From an uncultured Gemmatimonadota bacterium (GTDB taxonomy: Bacteria; Gemmatimonadota; Gemmatimonadetes; Gemmatimonadales; GWC2-71-9), in NCBI GenBank assembly GCA_946887295.1, contig CAMPKP010000100.1:1-13000 (forward strand): a DNA stretch of 13,000 nt, read 5' to 3'. Numbering within the stretch: the stretch's first letter is position 1; each line of letters starts with the position of its first letter. The translations under genes were made by a program, and so were the position numbers. This document shows, piece after piece, positions 1 to 5,998 of the stretch. The notes beneath the pieces are model-generated. The model did no database searches. It saw only the letters and a program-made list of their open reading frames with translations, and was not told the DNA's origin.

Positions 1-65
1 TACAGATCACCCAGCCGGAAGACTTCTGGGCCCCGTCGAAGTACCTGATCCTGGTCCAGGACTGA
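1..65 (+). CDS. C-terminal end of an upstream gene, product unknown
   Basis: Reading frame 3 is open from the window edge to a TGA at 63-65 and encodes a final segment reading ...PEDFWAPSKYLILVQD. The other two forward frames either stop at once or read through the terminator hairpins downstream. The peptide has normal amino-acid composition for a folded protein (aromatic residues, alternating hydrophobics YLILV). An intrinsic terminator 35 bases downstream supports a real gene end here. Only about 20 residues are visible, so no family can be named. The start and most of the gene lie outside the window. Confidence 0.6.
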   Translation, partial: QITQPEDFWAPSKYLILVQD

Positions 66-70
66 GAGCA

Positions 71-90
71 GCGCCCCTTCGAGGGGGCGC
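71..90 (+). other. GC-rich hairpin after the upstream gene
   Basis: Arms GCGCCCC (71-77) and GGGGCGC (84-90) pair perfectly around a TTCGAG loop, six bases after the upstream stop codon. No T-run follows. It may stabilise the 3' end or act together with the terminator at 100-136. Confidence 0.5.
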
Positions 91-99
91 GGCAGGTCG

Positions 100-136
100 G
101 CGGCTCCCGGTGCAGACCGGGGGCCGCTCTGCTTTT
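100..136 (+). terminator. intrinsic terminator of the upstream gene
   Basis: A 12-bp stem (100-111 with 116-127, one G-U pair) closes on a GCAG loop. It is followed by CTCTG and then C-TTTT at 132-136. The stem plus T-run sits 35 bases after the TGA at 63-65, as expected for rho-independent termination. Confidence 0.75.
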
Positions 137-374
137 GGGGCGGGGTTGTCGCGTGGTTGAGGGTCGGCGGCGAGGGTATAGTCGGGTCGATCCGCGATGC
201 GGTGTGAAAAAGAATGAGCCGGTTCCAGCAGTGTAACAGGTTGGCTCCTCAGCAGTTTGTGAAATCGTTGTCAACATTCTCTACAGAGGCATGAGGAAAA
301 CTTGCGGGGTGAGCGCGGGCGCGTGACGGATGACACGGCGGGGACCGCCCCCCGGTGGCACATTGGGGTCGTTT
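137..374. other. non-coding stretch before the repeat cluster
   Basis: No credible gene is seen here. The part around 200-300 is less GC-rich than the rest of the window and probably carries the promoter of the lipoprotein gene at 459. TATAGT at 177-182 and TTGTCA at 268-273 resemble single promoter elements, but neither has a convincing partner at 16-18 bp. An ATG at 330 is in frame with the lipoprotein but encodes an Arg/Pro-rich stretch across the repeats, so I do not take it as the start. Confidence 0.4.
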
Positions 375-446
375 CCGTACCACCGACGGTCACTGAAACC
401 GTACCACCGACGGTCACTGAACTCCGTACCACCGACGGTCACTCAA
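375..446. repeat. three tandem 23-bp repeats upstream of lipoprotein gene
   Basis: Three copies occupy 375-397, 399-421 and 424-446. The first two are identical. The third differs at one base near its end (TCAA instead of TGAA). They are separated by 1 and 2 bases. Each contains the odd-centred palindrome ACCG-A-CGGT. The last copy ends 12 bases before the ATG at 459, just ahead of the Shine-Dalgarno. The position and the palindromic core suggest repeated binding sites for a dimeric regulator or a leader RNA element. The copies differ in reading frame (24- and 25-base steps), so they are not conserved as protein. Confidence 0.9.
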
Positions 447-448
447 TC

Positions 449-454
449 GAGAGG
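449..454 (+). promoter_or_regulatory. Shine-Dalgarno that sets the lipoprotein start
   Basis: GAGAGG at 449-454 lies four bases before the ATG at 459. It supports that start over the in-frame ATG at 330, which lacks a secretion signal directly behind it. Confidence 0.6.
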
Positions 455-458
455 TCCT

Positions 459-719
459 ATGCGTAGCATTGCCCTGACTGCGGCGATCGCCGGCTTAGTG
501 CTCACCAGCGCTTGCAAGAAGACCGGCGAAGGCGAATACCAGGTGGAGAAGCCGGTCATCGGCACCGAGACCGACACCATGGAGACGCCCAGCGTCGAGA
601 CCGGCACCGTGAAGGACACGATCAGCGTGCCGGATGTGGATGTGAACAGCGAGAAGAAGGAAGTGAAGCTCCCCAAGGTCGACGTCGAGACACCGGAGGA
701 GCGGGAGCAGGGCCAGTAG
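459..719 (+). CDS. small acidic repeat-containing lipoprotein
   Basis: The 86-residue product begins with a short signal peptide (hydrophobic residues 4-17) ending in TSA-Cys19, a loose lipobox, so the mature part is probably lipid-anchored to the cell envelope. The mature part is hydrophilic and rich in Thr, Val, Glu, Asp and Lys. It contains three consecutive 14-residue units starting at Pro44, Pro58 and Pro72, with pattern P-x-V-(D/E)-(V/T) followed by a charged stretch. There is no Cys apart from the anchor and no enzyme motif. The start at 459 is chosen because the signal peptide begins there and a Shine-Dalgarno precedes it. The gene appears monocistronic: a large hairpin follows the stop and the next gene has its own leader. 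I do not recognise a named family. A surface spacer or periplasmic linker role is only a guess. Confidence 0.75.
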   Translation: MRSIALTAAIAGLVLTSACKKTGEGEYQVEKPVIGTETDTMETPSVETGTVKDTISVPDVDVNSEKKEVKLPKVDVETPEEREQGQ

Positions 720-730
720 CCGACGCGCGG

Positions 731-761
731 CGCCACGGCCACCTCCCGGTGGCTCGTGGCG
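731..761 (+). terminator. strong bulged hairpin after the lipoprotein gene
   Basis: CGCCACG (731-737) and GCCACC (738-743) pair with GGTGGC (748-753) and CGTGGCG (755-761) around a TCCC loop. This gives 13 base pairs with one bulged T. It starts 11 bases after the stop at 717-719. No T-run follows, so it may be a 3'-end stabiliser or a weak terminator rather than a canonical intrinsic one. Confidence 0.45.
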
Positions 762-777
762 TCCGGCGCCCCCTGGG

Positions 778-783
778 TATATT
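778..783 (+). promoter_or_regulatory. possible -10 element for the hydrolase operon
   Basis: TATATT at 778-783 is the only AT-rich hexamer between the hairpin and the start codon at 841, and it matches the sigma-70 -10 consensus at five of six positions. No good -35 is visible at 16-18 bp upstream, because that region is the hairpin arm CGTGGCG. Either -35 recognition is weak or a regulator is needed. Confidence 0.35.
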
Positions 784-840
784 GGGCGCGCGGTACCATC
801 CGACCGCGCATTTTCGTCCGACACATTTCCGGAGTCCGCC

Positions 841-2151
841 ATGAGCCTCGCCCGGCTGAGCGCTCTGCTGGCCGCCTGCGCGGTCTGCGCGCCAGCGCTC
901 ACAGCCGCCCAGTCTCCGCCGCCGCCGCAGGTCGTCGCGATCCGGGCCGGCCGCCTGGTGGACGTGGAGCGGGGCGAGGTGCGGCGCGACCAGCTGATCG
1001 TGGTCCGCGGCGACAGGATCGAGGCGATCCAGCCGGGGAGCACTCGGCCGCCCGGCGGGGCCCGGGTGATCGACCTGTCGCGCTACACCGTCCTGCCGGG
1101 ACTGATCGACTGCCACGCCCACATGATCGGCGATCTCACCGACGCCGACGCCCTGCTGCCGCTGCAGCGATCCGGCGCGCAGGAGGCGTTCAGCGGGGTG
1201 CGGAATGCGCGGAGCACGCTGCTGGCGGGGTTCACCACGGTGCGCGACGTCGGGACCTACCGGGCCCTGGTGGACGCCGCGCTGCGGGACGCCATCGACG
1301 ACGGCACCGTGATCGGGCCGCGGATGGCCGTGGCCGGCGCCTACGTGACGGTCACCAGCGGCGGGGGAGAGCTGGTCGGCGCCGCCCACGACGTCACCAT
1401 CCCCTTCGACTACCGGTTCGGGGTCGCGAACACCGCCGACGAGGTCCGCACCCGGGTGCGGGCGATCCTCAACGGCGGCGCGGATTTCATCAAGATCATC
1501 GCGACCGGCGCGGTGCTCACCGAGGGGACCAAGCCCGGGACCTCGGAGTACACCGAGGAGCAGATCAGGGCGGCGGTGGAGCAGGCGGCCGAGTACGGCA
1601 CCTTCGTCGCGGCGCACGCGCACGGAGCGGAGGGGATCAAGCGCGCGGTCCGCGCGGGGGTCCGCTCCATCGAGCACGGCTCCCTGATGGACGACGAGGC
1701 GATCGCGCTGATGAAGGAGCGGGGCACCTGGCTGGTGGCGGACATCTACAACGGCGACTACATCGCGAAGACCGGGCGGGAGCAGGGCTGGCCCCAGGAG
1801 ATCCTGCGCAAGAACGACGAGACCACCGAGACCCAGCGGGCCGGCTTCCGCAAGGCGGTGGCCGCCGGGGTCAGGATCGCGTACGGCACCGACAGCGGGG
1901 TCTATCCCCACCGCTTCGCCGCGCGCCAGCTTCCCTACATGGTACGCTACGGCATGACCCCCCTGCAGGCCATCCGCTCGGCCACGCTGTCGGCGGCGGA
2001 GCTGATGGGATGGGAGGACCGGGTGGGATCCCTGACCGCCGGCAAGCTCGCCGACATCATCGCGGTGCCGGGGGACGCGCTGGCCGATCTCCAGAGCTTC
2101 GAGAATGTCCCGTTCGTGATGAAGGGCGGAGTCGTTCATCGGGCGCCTTGA
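841..2151 (+). CDS. secreted metal-dependent amidohydrolase (dipeptidase-like)
   Basis: The 436-residue protein belongs to the amidohydrolase superfamily, in the imidazolonepropionase-related group that includes Xaa-Pro and Xaa-Arg dipeptidases. A signal peptide (about 1-23, ending LTAAQ) predicts export to the periplasm. The metal-site residues are all visible: His92 and His94 in DCHAH, Lys218 in DFIKII (the likely carboxylated bridging lysine), His259 and His261 in AAHAHG, His279 in IEHG, and Asp351 in YGTDSG. The N-terminal strands (31-85) and the C-terminal segment GKLADIIAVPGD form the usual small beta-sandwich around the TIM barrel. Length is typical. GGAG at 831-834 sits six bases before the ATG. 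It is the first gene of an operon, with only 12 bases to the S9 peptidase. Hydrolysis of a dipeptide or N-acyl amino acid is likely from the family. The exact substrate cannot be read from the sequence. Confidence 0.9.
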   Translation: MSLARLSALLAACAVCAPALTAAQSPPPPQVVAIRAGRLVDVERGEVRRDQLIVVRGDRIEAIQPGSTRPPGGARVIDLSRYTVLPGLIDCHAHMIGDLTDADALLPLQRSGAQEAFSGVRNARSTLLAGFTTVRDVGTYRALVDAALRDAIDDGTVIGPRMAVAGAYVTVTSGGGELVGAAHDVTIPFDYRFGVANTADEVRTRVRAILNGGADFIKIIATGAVLTEGTKPGTSEYTEEQIRAAVEQAAEYGTFVAAHAHGAEGIKRAVRAGVRSIEHGSLMDDEAIALMKERGTWLVADIYNGDYIAKTGREQGWPQEILRKNDETTETQRAGFRKAVAAGVRIAYGTDSGVYPHRFAARQLPYMVRYGMTPLQAIRSATLSAAELMGWEDRVGSLTAGKLADIIAVPGDALADLQSFENVPFVMKGGVVHRAP

Positions 2152-2166
2152 GGGGAGGATGGCTTG
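2152..2166 (+). promoter_or_regulatory. ribosome site with ATG decoy before a TTG start
   Basis: GGGGAGG at 2152-2158 is followed at once by ATG at 2159, which reads ATG-GCT-TGA and stops after two codons. The TTG at 2164, five bases from the Shine-Dalgarno, opens the full peptidase frame straight into its signal peptide. The TGA of the two-codon frame (2165-2167) overlaps this TTG. Confidence 0.7.
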
Positions 2167-4212
2167 AGACACGCAGGCTTGCTTCTCGCAGTGATAGCGG
2201 GGGTGTGCACCGGGCAGCTCGCCGCACAGCGTCCGGTGGAGACGGGAGACCTGAACCGGATCCGGGAGGTGAGCGATCCGCAGCTCTCGCCCGACGGCAA
2301 GTGGGTCGCGTACACCGTCTCGACGGCCGACACCGTCGAGGACAAGCGCGACGCGGACATCTGGATGGCAAGCTGGGACGGCGGCCGCAGCGTTCGCCTC
2401 ACCTGGACCAGAAAGCGGGAGCACGCGCCGCGCTGGAGCCCCGACGGCCGCTATCTCGCCTTTCTCTCGGCCCGTGACGACGCGCGCGAAGTGGAGCAGC
2501 TGTGGCTGCTGGACCGCCGGGGCGGCGAGGCCGAGCGGCTGACCGATCTCCCCGGCGGCGTCTCGGACTATGCCTGGTCTCCGGACGGCACCCGCCTCGC
2601 CCTCATCGCGTCCGATCCCGATCCCGACAAGCCGCTCCCCGGCCAGGACAGCACCAAGCGGCGCCCCGAGCCGATCGTGGTGAGCCGCTTCCGCTTCAAG
2701 TACGACGGAGTGGGGTACATCGGCGAGGAGCGCGACCATCTCTACCTGCTCACGCTCCGGGACCGGAAGACCGAGATCGTCACGCCCGGCGACTACGACG
2801 AATACGCCCCGTCCTGGTCGCCGGACGGCCGGTCGATCGCGTTCCTGAGCCGCCGGCGCTCCGAGTACGATCGGACCGACAACTGGGATCTCTACGTCGT
2901 CGACGCGACGCCGGGCGCCGAGCCCCGCCAGCTGACCACATTCGCGGGGGCGGACATGGACCCGGAGTGGGGCAACCGCGCGCCGAGCTGGAGCCCGGAC
3001 GGCAGGCTCATCGCCTACGTCCAGGGAGGGAAGCCCGAGCTGATCTACTACGGCGGGCAGAAGGTCGCCGTCGTGCCGGCGGACGGGGGCCCGGCCCGGG
3101 TGCTCACCGGGGCGCTGGACCGGAACGTGCTCTCGCCCACCTTCTCGCCCGATGGCGCGTCGGTCCTCTTTCTCCTGGAGGACGACCGGGTCTACCATCT
3201 GGCCCGGGTGCCGGTCGCCGGGGGCGAGGTCGAGCGCCTGGTCGAAGGCAAGCGGGCGATCGAGGATCTGTCGGTCGGCCGGGACGGCCGGGTGGCGCTG
3301 ACCTCCAGCACCACGACGCGACCCACCGAGGTGTTCGCGGTCGAGGGCCGCGAGCTCCGGAAGCTCTCCGCGCAGAACGACGCCTGGCTCGAGCAGGTGC
3401 GGCTCGCTCCGGTCGAGGAGATCTCGTTCCGGAGCCGCGACGGCACCCCGATCCACGGCTTCATGGTGAAGCCGCCGGATTATCGCGAGGGCACCCGATA
3501 CCCCACCATCCTCCGGATCCACGGCGGACCGGTCTGGCAGTACTTCCACGACTTCGCCAACCTCGACTGGCAGGTCCTGGCCGCGAACGGCTACGTCGTG
3601 CTCGGCGTGAATCCGCGGGGCAGCTCGGGGCGGGGCGAGAAGTTCGCCGCGGCCATCTACGCGGAGTGGGGCCGGAAGGACGGCGACGACGTGCTCGCGG
3701 CGGTGGATTACGCGGTCGAGCGCGGCATTGCCGACCCCGGGCGCCTGGGGATCGGCGGGTGGAGCTACGGCGGCATCCTGACGAACCAGGTCATCGCCCG
3801 CGACCGGCGGTTCAAGGCCGCGATCAGCGGCGCGGGGCAGGGCAACGCGCTCCTCGGGTATGGCACCGACATGTACGCGCTGGAGTACGAGATGGAGCTG
3901 GGGAAGCCCTGGGCCAACCTGGACGCGTGGAAGCGGGTCTCCCAGCCCTTCCTGCGGGCCGACCGCATCGTGACGCCGACGCTCTTCGTCTGCGGCCAGG
4001 AGGACTGGAACGTCCCGCTGGTGAACTCCGAGCAGATGTATCAGGCGCTCAAGAGCCTGGGCCGGGACACCGAGCTGGTGATCTATCCGGGCGAGTCCCA
4101 CGGGATCCGGCGGCCCTCGTTCGTGCTGGACCGGATGGAGCGGTATCTTGCCTGGTACGGCGAGCGTCTGGGCGCCACCACGCCGGCGGGGGCGAAGGCC
4201 GGGGCGCGCTAG
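2164..4212 (+). CDS. secreted S9 family prolyl-oligopeptidase-type serine peptidase
   Basis: The 682-residue product has a signal peptide (1-21, ending LAAQ). Next comes a beta-propeller with six recognisable PD40 repeats, W/L/F-SPDG motifs at about 41, 91, 138, 218, 276 and 327. The C-terminal alpha/beta-hydrolase domain (about 415-670) carries the catalytic triad Ser534 in GGWSYGG, Asp614 in CGQEDWNVP and His646 in GESHG, with HGGP (453-456) supplying the oxyanion region. This is the architecture of S9C acylaminoacyl-peptidase/dipeptidyl-peptidase-like enzymes, which cleave short peptides admitted by the propeller, here probably in the periplasm. Length is normal and nothing is missing. Translation begins at TTG: no in-frame ATG or GTG preserves the signal peptide, and the Shine-Dalgarno spacing fits. 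It lies 12 bases after the amidohydrolase and 12 before the lipoprotein, so the three are probably co-transcribed. Confidence 0.92.
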   Translation: MRHAGLLLAVIAGVCTGQLAAQRPVETGDLNRIREVSDPQLSPDGKWVAYTVSTADTVEDKRDADIWMASWDGGRSVRLTWTRKREHAPRWSPDGRYLAFLSARDDAREVEQLWLLDRRGGEAERLTDLPGGVSDYAWSPDGTRLALIASDPDPDKPLPGQDSTKRRPEPIVVSRFRFKYDGVGYIGEERDHLYLLTLRDRKTEIVTPGDYDEYAPSWSPDGRSIAFLSRRRSEYDRTDNWDLYVVDATPGAEPRQLTTFAGADMDPEWGNRAPSWSPDGRLIAYVQGGKPELIYYGGQKVAVVPADGGPARVLTGALDRNVLSPTFSPDGASVLFLLEDDRVYHLARVPVAGGEVERLVEGKRAIEDLSVGRDGRVALTSSTTTRPTEVFAVEGRELRKLSAQNDAWLEQVRLAPVEEISFRSRDGTPIHGFMVKPPDYREGTRYPTILRIHGGPVWQYFHDFANLDWQVLAANGYVVLGVNPRGSSGRGEKFAAAIYAEWGRKDGDDVLAAVDYAVERGIADPGRLGIGGWSYGGILTNQVIARDRRFKAAISGAGQGNALLGYGTDMYALEYEMELGKPWANLDAWKRVSQPFLRADRIVTPTLFVCGQEDWNVPLVNSEQMYQALKSLGRDTELVIYPGESHGIRRPSFVLDRMERYLAWYGERLGATTPAGAKAGAR

Positions 4213-4224
4213 GAGGGCCGAGAC

Positions 4225-4617
4225 ATGCGGGGTTCGAGCGGGGCCGCGATGCGGAAGCTGGGGCTGGTCGCCCTGCTGGTCGGCTGCGCCGCGAAGGCCG
4301 AGGACCAGGACGCCGAGCCGTCACGCTCCGACCGCGAGCTGGCGCTCGAGGTCGAGAATCACGGCTGGAGCGACGTCGTGATCTACCTGGTCCGCGGCAC
4401 CGCCGTGGACCGGCTGGGCATGGTCGGCTCGCTCAACACCAAGACCTTCGTCTTTCCCTACAGCAAGCTCGGCATCGGCAACGACGTCCGCCTGCGCGCC
4501 GATCCGATCGGCGGGCCGACCACGTTCACCAGCGAGAACCTGCTGGTGCAGCCGGGGCAGTGGGTCAAATGGACCCTGGAGAGCGATCTGTCGAGGTCGT
4601 TCCTGGCGGTGTACTAG
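4225..4617 (+). CDS. small lipoprotein of unknown function
   Basis: The 130-residue protein has a clear lipoprotein signal: MRKLGLVALL followed by VG-Cys21, so the mature part is membrane-anchored. The rest (about 36-130) alternates hydrophobic and polar residues like a small beta-sandwich. It includes an ENHGWSDVVIYLV segment, SLNTKTFVFP, and a C-terminal PGQWVKWTLE strand pair. I recall similar small lipoproteins from Gemmatimonadota but know no function for them. Start choice: AGGAGGG at 4211-4217 is seven bases before ATG 4225. The in-frame ATG at 4249 would give a tighter signal peptide but has only a weak GAGCGGGG ahead of it. It is the last gene of the amidohydrolase-S9 peptidase operon. 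Its stop is 18 bases from the stop of the convergent SusD gene, with no visible terminator between them. Confidence 0.8.
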   Translation: MRGSSGAAMRKLGLVALLVGCAAKAEDQDAEPSRSDRELALEVENHGWSDVVIYLVRGTAVDRLGMVGSLNTKTFVFPYSKLGIGNDVRLRADPIGGPTTFTSENLLVQPGQWVKWTLESDLSRSFLAVY

Positions 4618-4635
4618 CTCCGCCGCTCCGCTCCC

Positions 4636-5982
4636 CTAAGCATTCCGATCCAGGCACCCCACCGAATTCGGGTTGTTCTGCACCTCCTGCGGCAGCGGCA
4701 GGTTCACGTCCGGCCCGTAGGATCCGCCCTTGAGGTACGGCCCGACCGGGAACACGGCCTCGGCACCGCGACCGTACTGGCGGATCAGACGGCGCATGTC
4801 GCCGAGCCGGTGGCCGGTGGCGAAGAGCCAGAATGCGCGCTCGCTGAACAGCAGGTCCGTCGCCTCGTCGGCGCTGCCGGGCTCGTCGAGCGGGTCGAGG
4901 CCCTGGAGCGCGCGGAGGTCGTTGAGGGTGGTGGTCATCCCCGAGAAGTCCGACCCGCGGAGCTGCGCTTCCGCCTCGATGAGCCGGGCCTCGATGCCGC
5001 TGGCGATGACGACCGACGCGTCGAATCCGGGGTATTTGGTCAGGGTGAACTGCGGGGTGGACCCGTCGAGCCCAAAGTCCTCGGCGTCGTCGAAGGGCAC
5101 CCGGTCGTCCTCCGCCGTGCGGAAGGGAAGGCCGTTGCCGCCCTCCGCGTCGGACACCGACCAGAGCCACCCGTCGCTGTACCCGAAGACGGCGTTCTGA
5201 AGTCGGGGCGGGCTGGTGGCGTGCTCGGTGACGTACTCGAACTCGGTGGGCACCGCCGCCACCGCGGCCGCCGCGCCGGCGAAATCGTCGAGATCGAGCA
5301 GCGCCCGAGCCTTGCCCACGGAGGCCAGGTTGAAGACCTCGAGCGCCTCGTCGGAGTCCGCCAGCAGCGTGCCCGGCTCCGCCAGTGCCGCGTCGAAGCT
5401 CTCCACCGCGCTCTGGAAGATCTGCTCGGTCGTCTGGGGCTCGCCGTACACCTGCTCGTCGCCCTCGAGGCGGCTGAACGCCACGCCGGAGCAGAACGCC
5501 TCGCCCAGATAGACCCGCGCGAACCCGTCGAGGCTCAGCATCTCGCCGATCCGGGGGTCCTCGTCCGGGGCCGGGCCGAACTCGCGGAGCGCGTCGGCCG
5601 CGGTCTCGGCGGCGGCCCGGGCCCGGTGGAGGTTGTGGTAGTAGGCGAACAGGGTCGAGTTGTTGCTGAACACCCGCCGCTGGTCCAGCTCCTGCTCGGT
5701 GGGCGGCGTGGTCGAGAGCACGAACTCGTCGGCCATGAGCCCGCTCAGCAGCACGTGTCCCTCGGTCACGCCGGCGTCGAGGTCGCCGTCGCCGTCGTGG
5801 GCCAGGGCGAAGTCGGAGATGGCCCCCACCCGCAGGGCCTCGGCGCCGGACGGCGTGGTCACGTCGCCGGGCTCCACGATGTCGGGCTGGTTGGTGTCGA
5901 GCAGGCCGCAGGCGGCCACCATCGCCGCCAGCGCGGCGGTCACGATCGGCTTCACCGGGAGTCGGTCCTTGATTGATGGCAT
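4636..5982 (-). CDS. SusD/RagB-like outer-membrane nutrient-binding lipoprotein
   Basis: The 448-residue product starts with a lipoprotein signal ending VAA-Cys25, then GLLDTNQPDIVEPGD, the usual SusD N-terminus. The middle is helical and Ala/Glu/Asp-rich, consistent with the TPR-like helices of the family (for example FNLASVGKARALLDLDDFAGAA). The C-terminus has the characteristic LPLPQEVQNNPNS ending close to the stop, where SusD proteins carry their final PxxE...NP motif. Such proteins cap the SusC channel on the cell surface and bind oligosaccharides or peptides. Length is somewhat short for the family (about 500-550 is common). It is the second gene of a SusC-SusD operon. Its Shine-Dalgarno GAGGG (5993-5997) includes bases of the SusC TGA, so translation is probably coupled. 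The ligand cannot be predicted from the sequence. Confidence 0.88.
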   Translation of the reverse strand: MPSIKDRLPVKPIVTAALAAMVAACGLLDTNQPDIVEPGDVTTPSGAEALRVGAISDFALAHDGDGDLDAGVTEGHVLLSGLMADEFVLSTTPPTEQELDQRRVFSNNSTLFAYYHNLHRARAAAETAADALREFGPAPDEDPRIGEMLSLDGFARVYLGEAFCSGVAFSRLEGDEQVYGEPQTTEQIFQSAVESFDAALAEPGTLLADSDEALEVFNLASVGKARALLDLDDFAGAAAAVAAVPTEFEYVTEHATSPPRLQNAVFGYSDGWLWSVSDAEGGNGLPFRTAEDDRVPFDDAEDFGLDGSTPQFTLTKYPGFDASVVIASGIEARLIEAEAQLRGSDFSGMTTTLNDLRALQGLDPLDEPGSADEATDLLFSERAFWLFATGHRLGDMRRLIRQYGRGAEAVFPVGPYLKGGSYGPDVNLPLPQEVQNNPNSVGCLDRNA

Positions 5983-5992
5983 GGTCGAGTCG

Positions 5993-5998
5993 CCCTCA
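5993..5998 (-). promoter_or_regulatory. SusD ribosome site overlapping the SusC stop
   Basis: On the - strand the TGA of the receptor (5998-5996) shares bases with GAGGG (5997-5993), which is 10 bases ahead of the SusD ATG at 5982. Ribosomes finishing the receptor end on the SusD initiation region. Confidence 0.6.

Noticed and set aside
375..446. CRISPR-like array
   Set aside because: The three units are nearly contiguous, with only 1-2 bases between them. There are no spacers and no cas genes.
330..458. Upstream in-frame ATG that would extend the small lipoprotein by 43 residues
   Set aside because: The extension is translated from the tandem repeats (PYHRRSL twice, then out of phase), would bury the signal peptide, and the ribosome site fits the ATG at 459.
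622..4101. 1159-residue open frame on the - strand opposite the amidohydrolase and S9 peptidase
   Set aside because: It lies antisense to two genes with complete catalytic motifs and signal peptides. Its translation is Arg/Gly/Pro/Val/Asp-rich with no domain. High GC removes stop codons from such frames.
4249..4617. Shorter start for the small lipoprotein at ATG 4249
   Set aside because: It gives a neat signal peptide, but the strong AGGAGGG is at the right distance only for 4225. It is kept as an alternative, not the main call.
2502..4733. 743-residue + strand frame overlapping the S9 peptidase
   Set aside because: It is a different frame within the peptidase gene, Arg/Pro/Gly-rich, running across two stop codons of real genes. 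It is a high-GC artefact.
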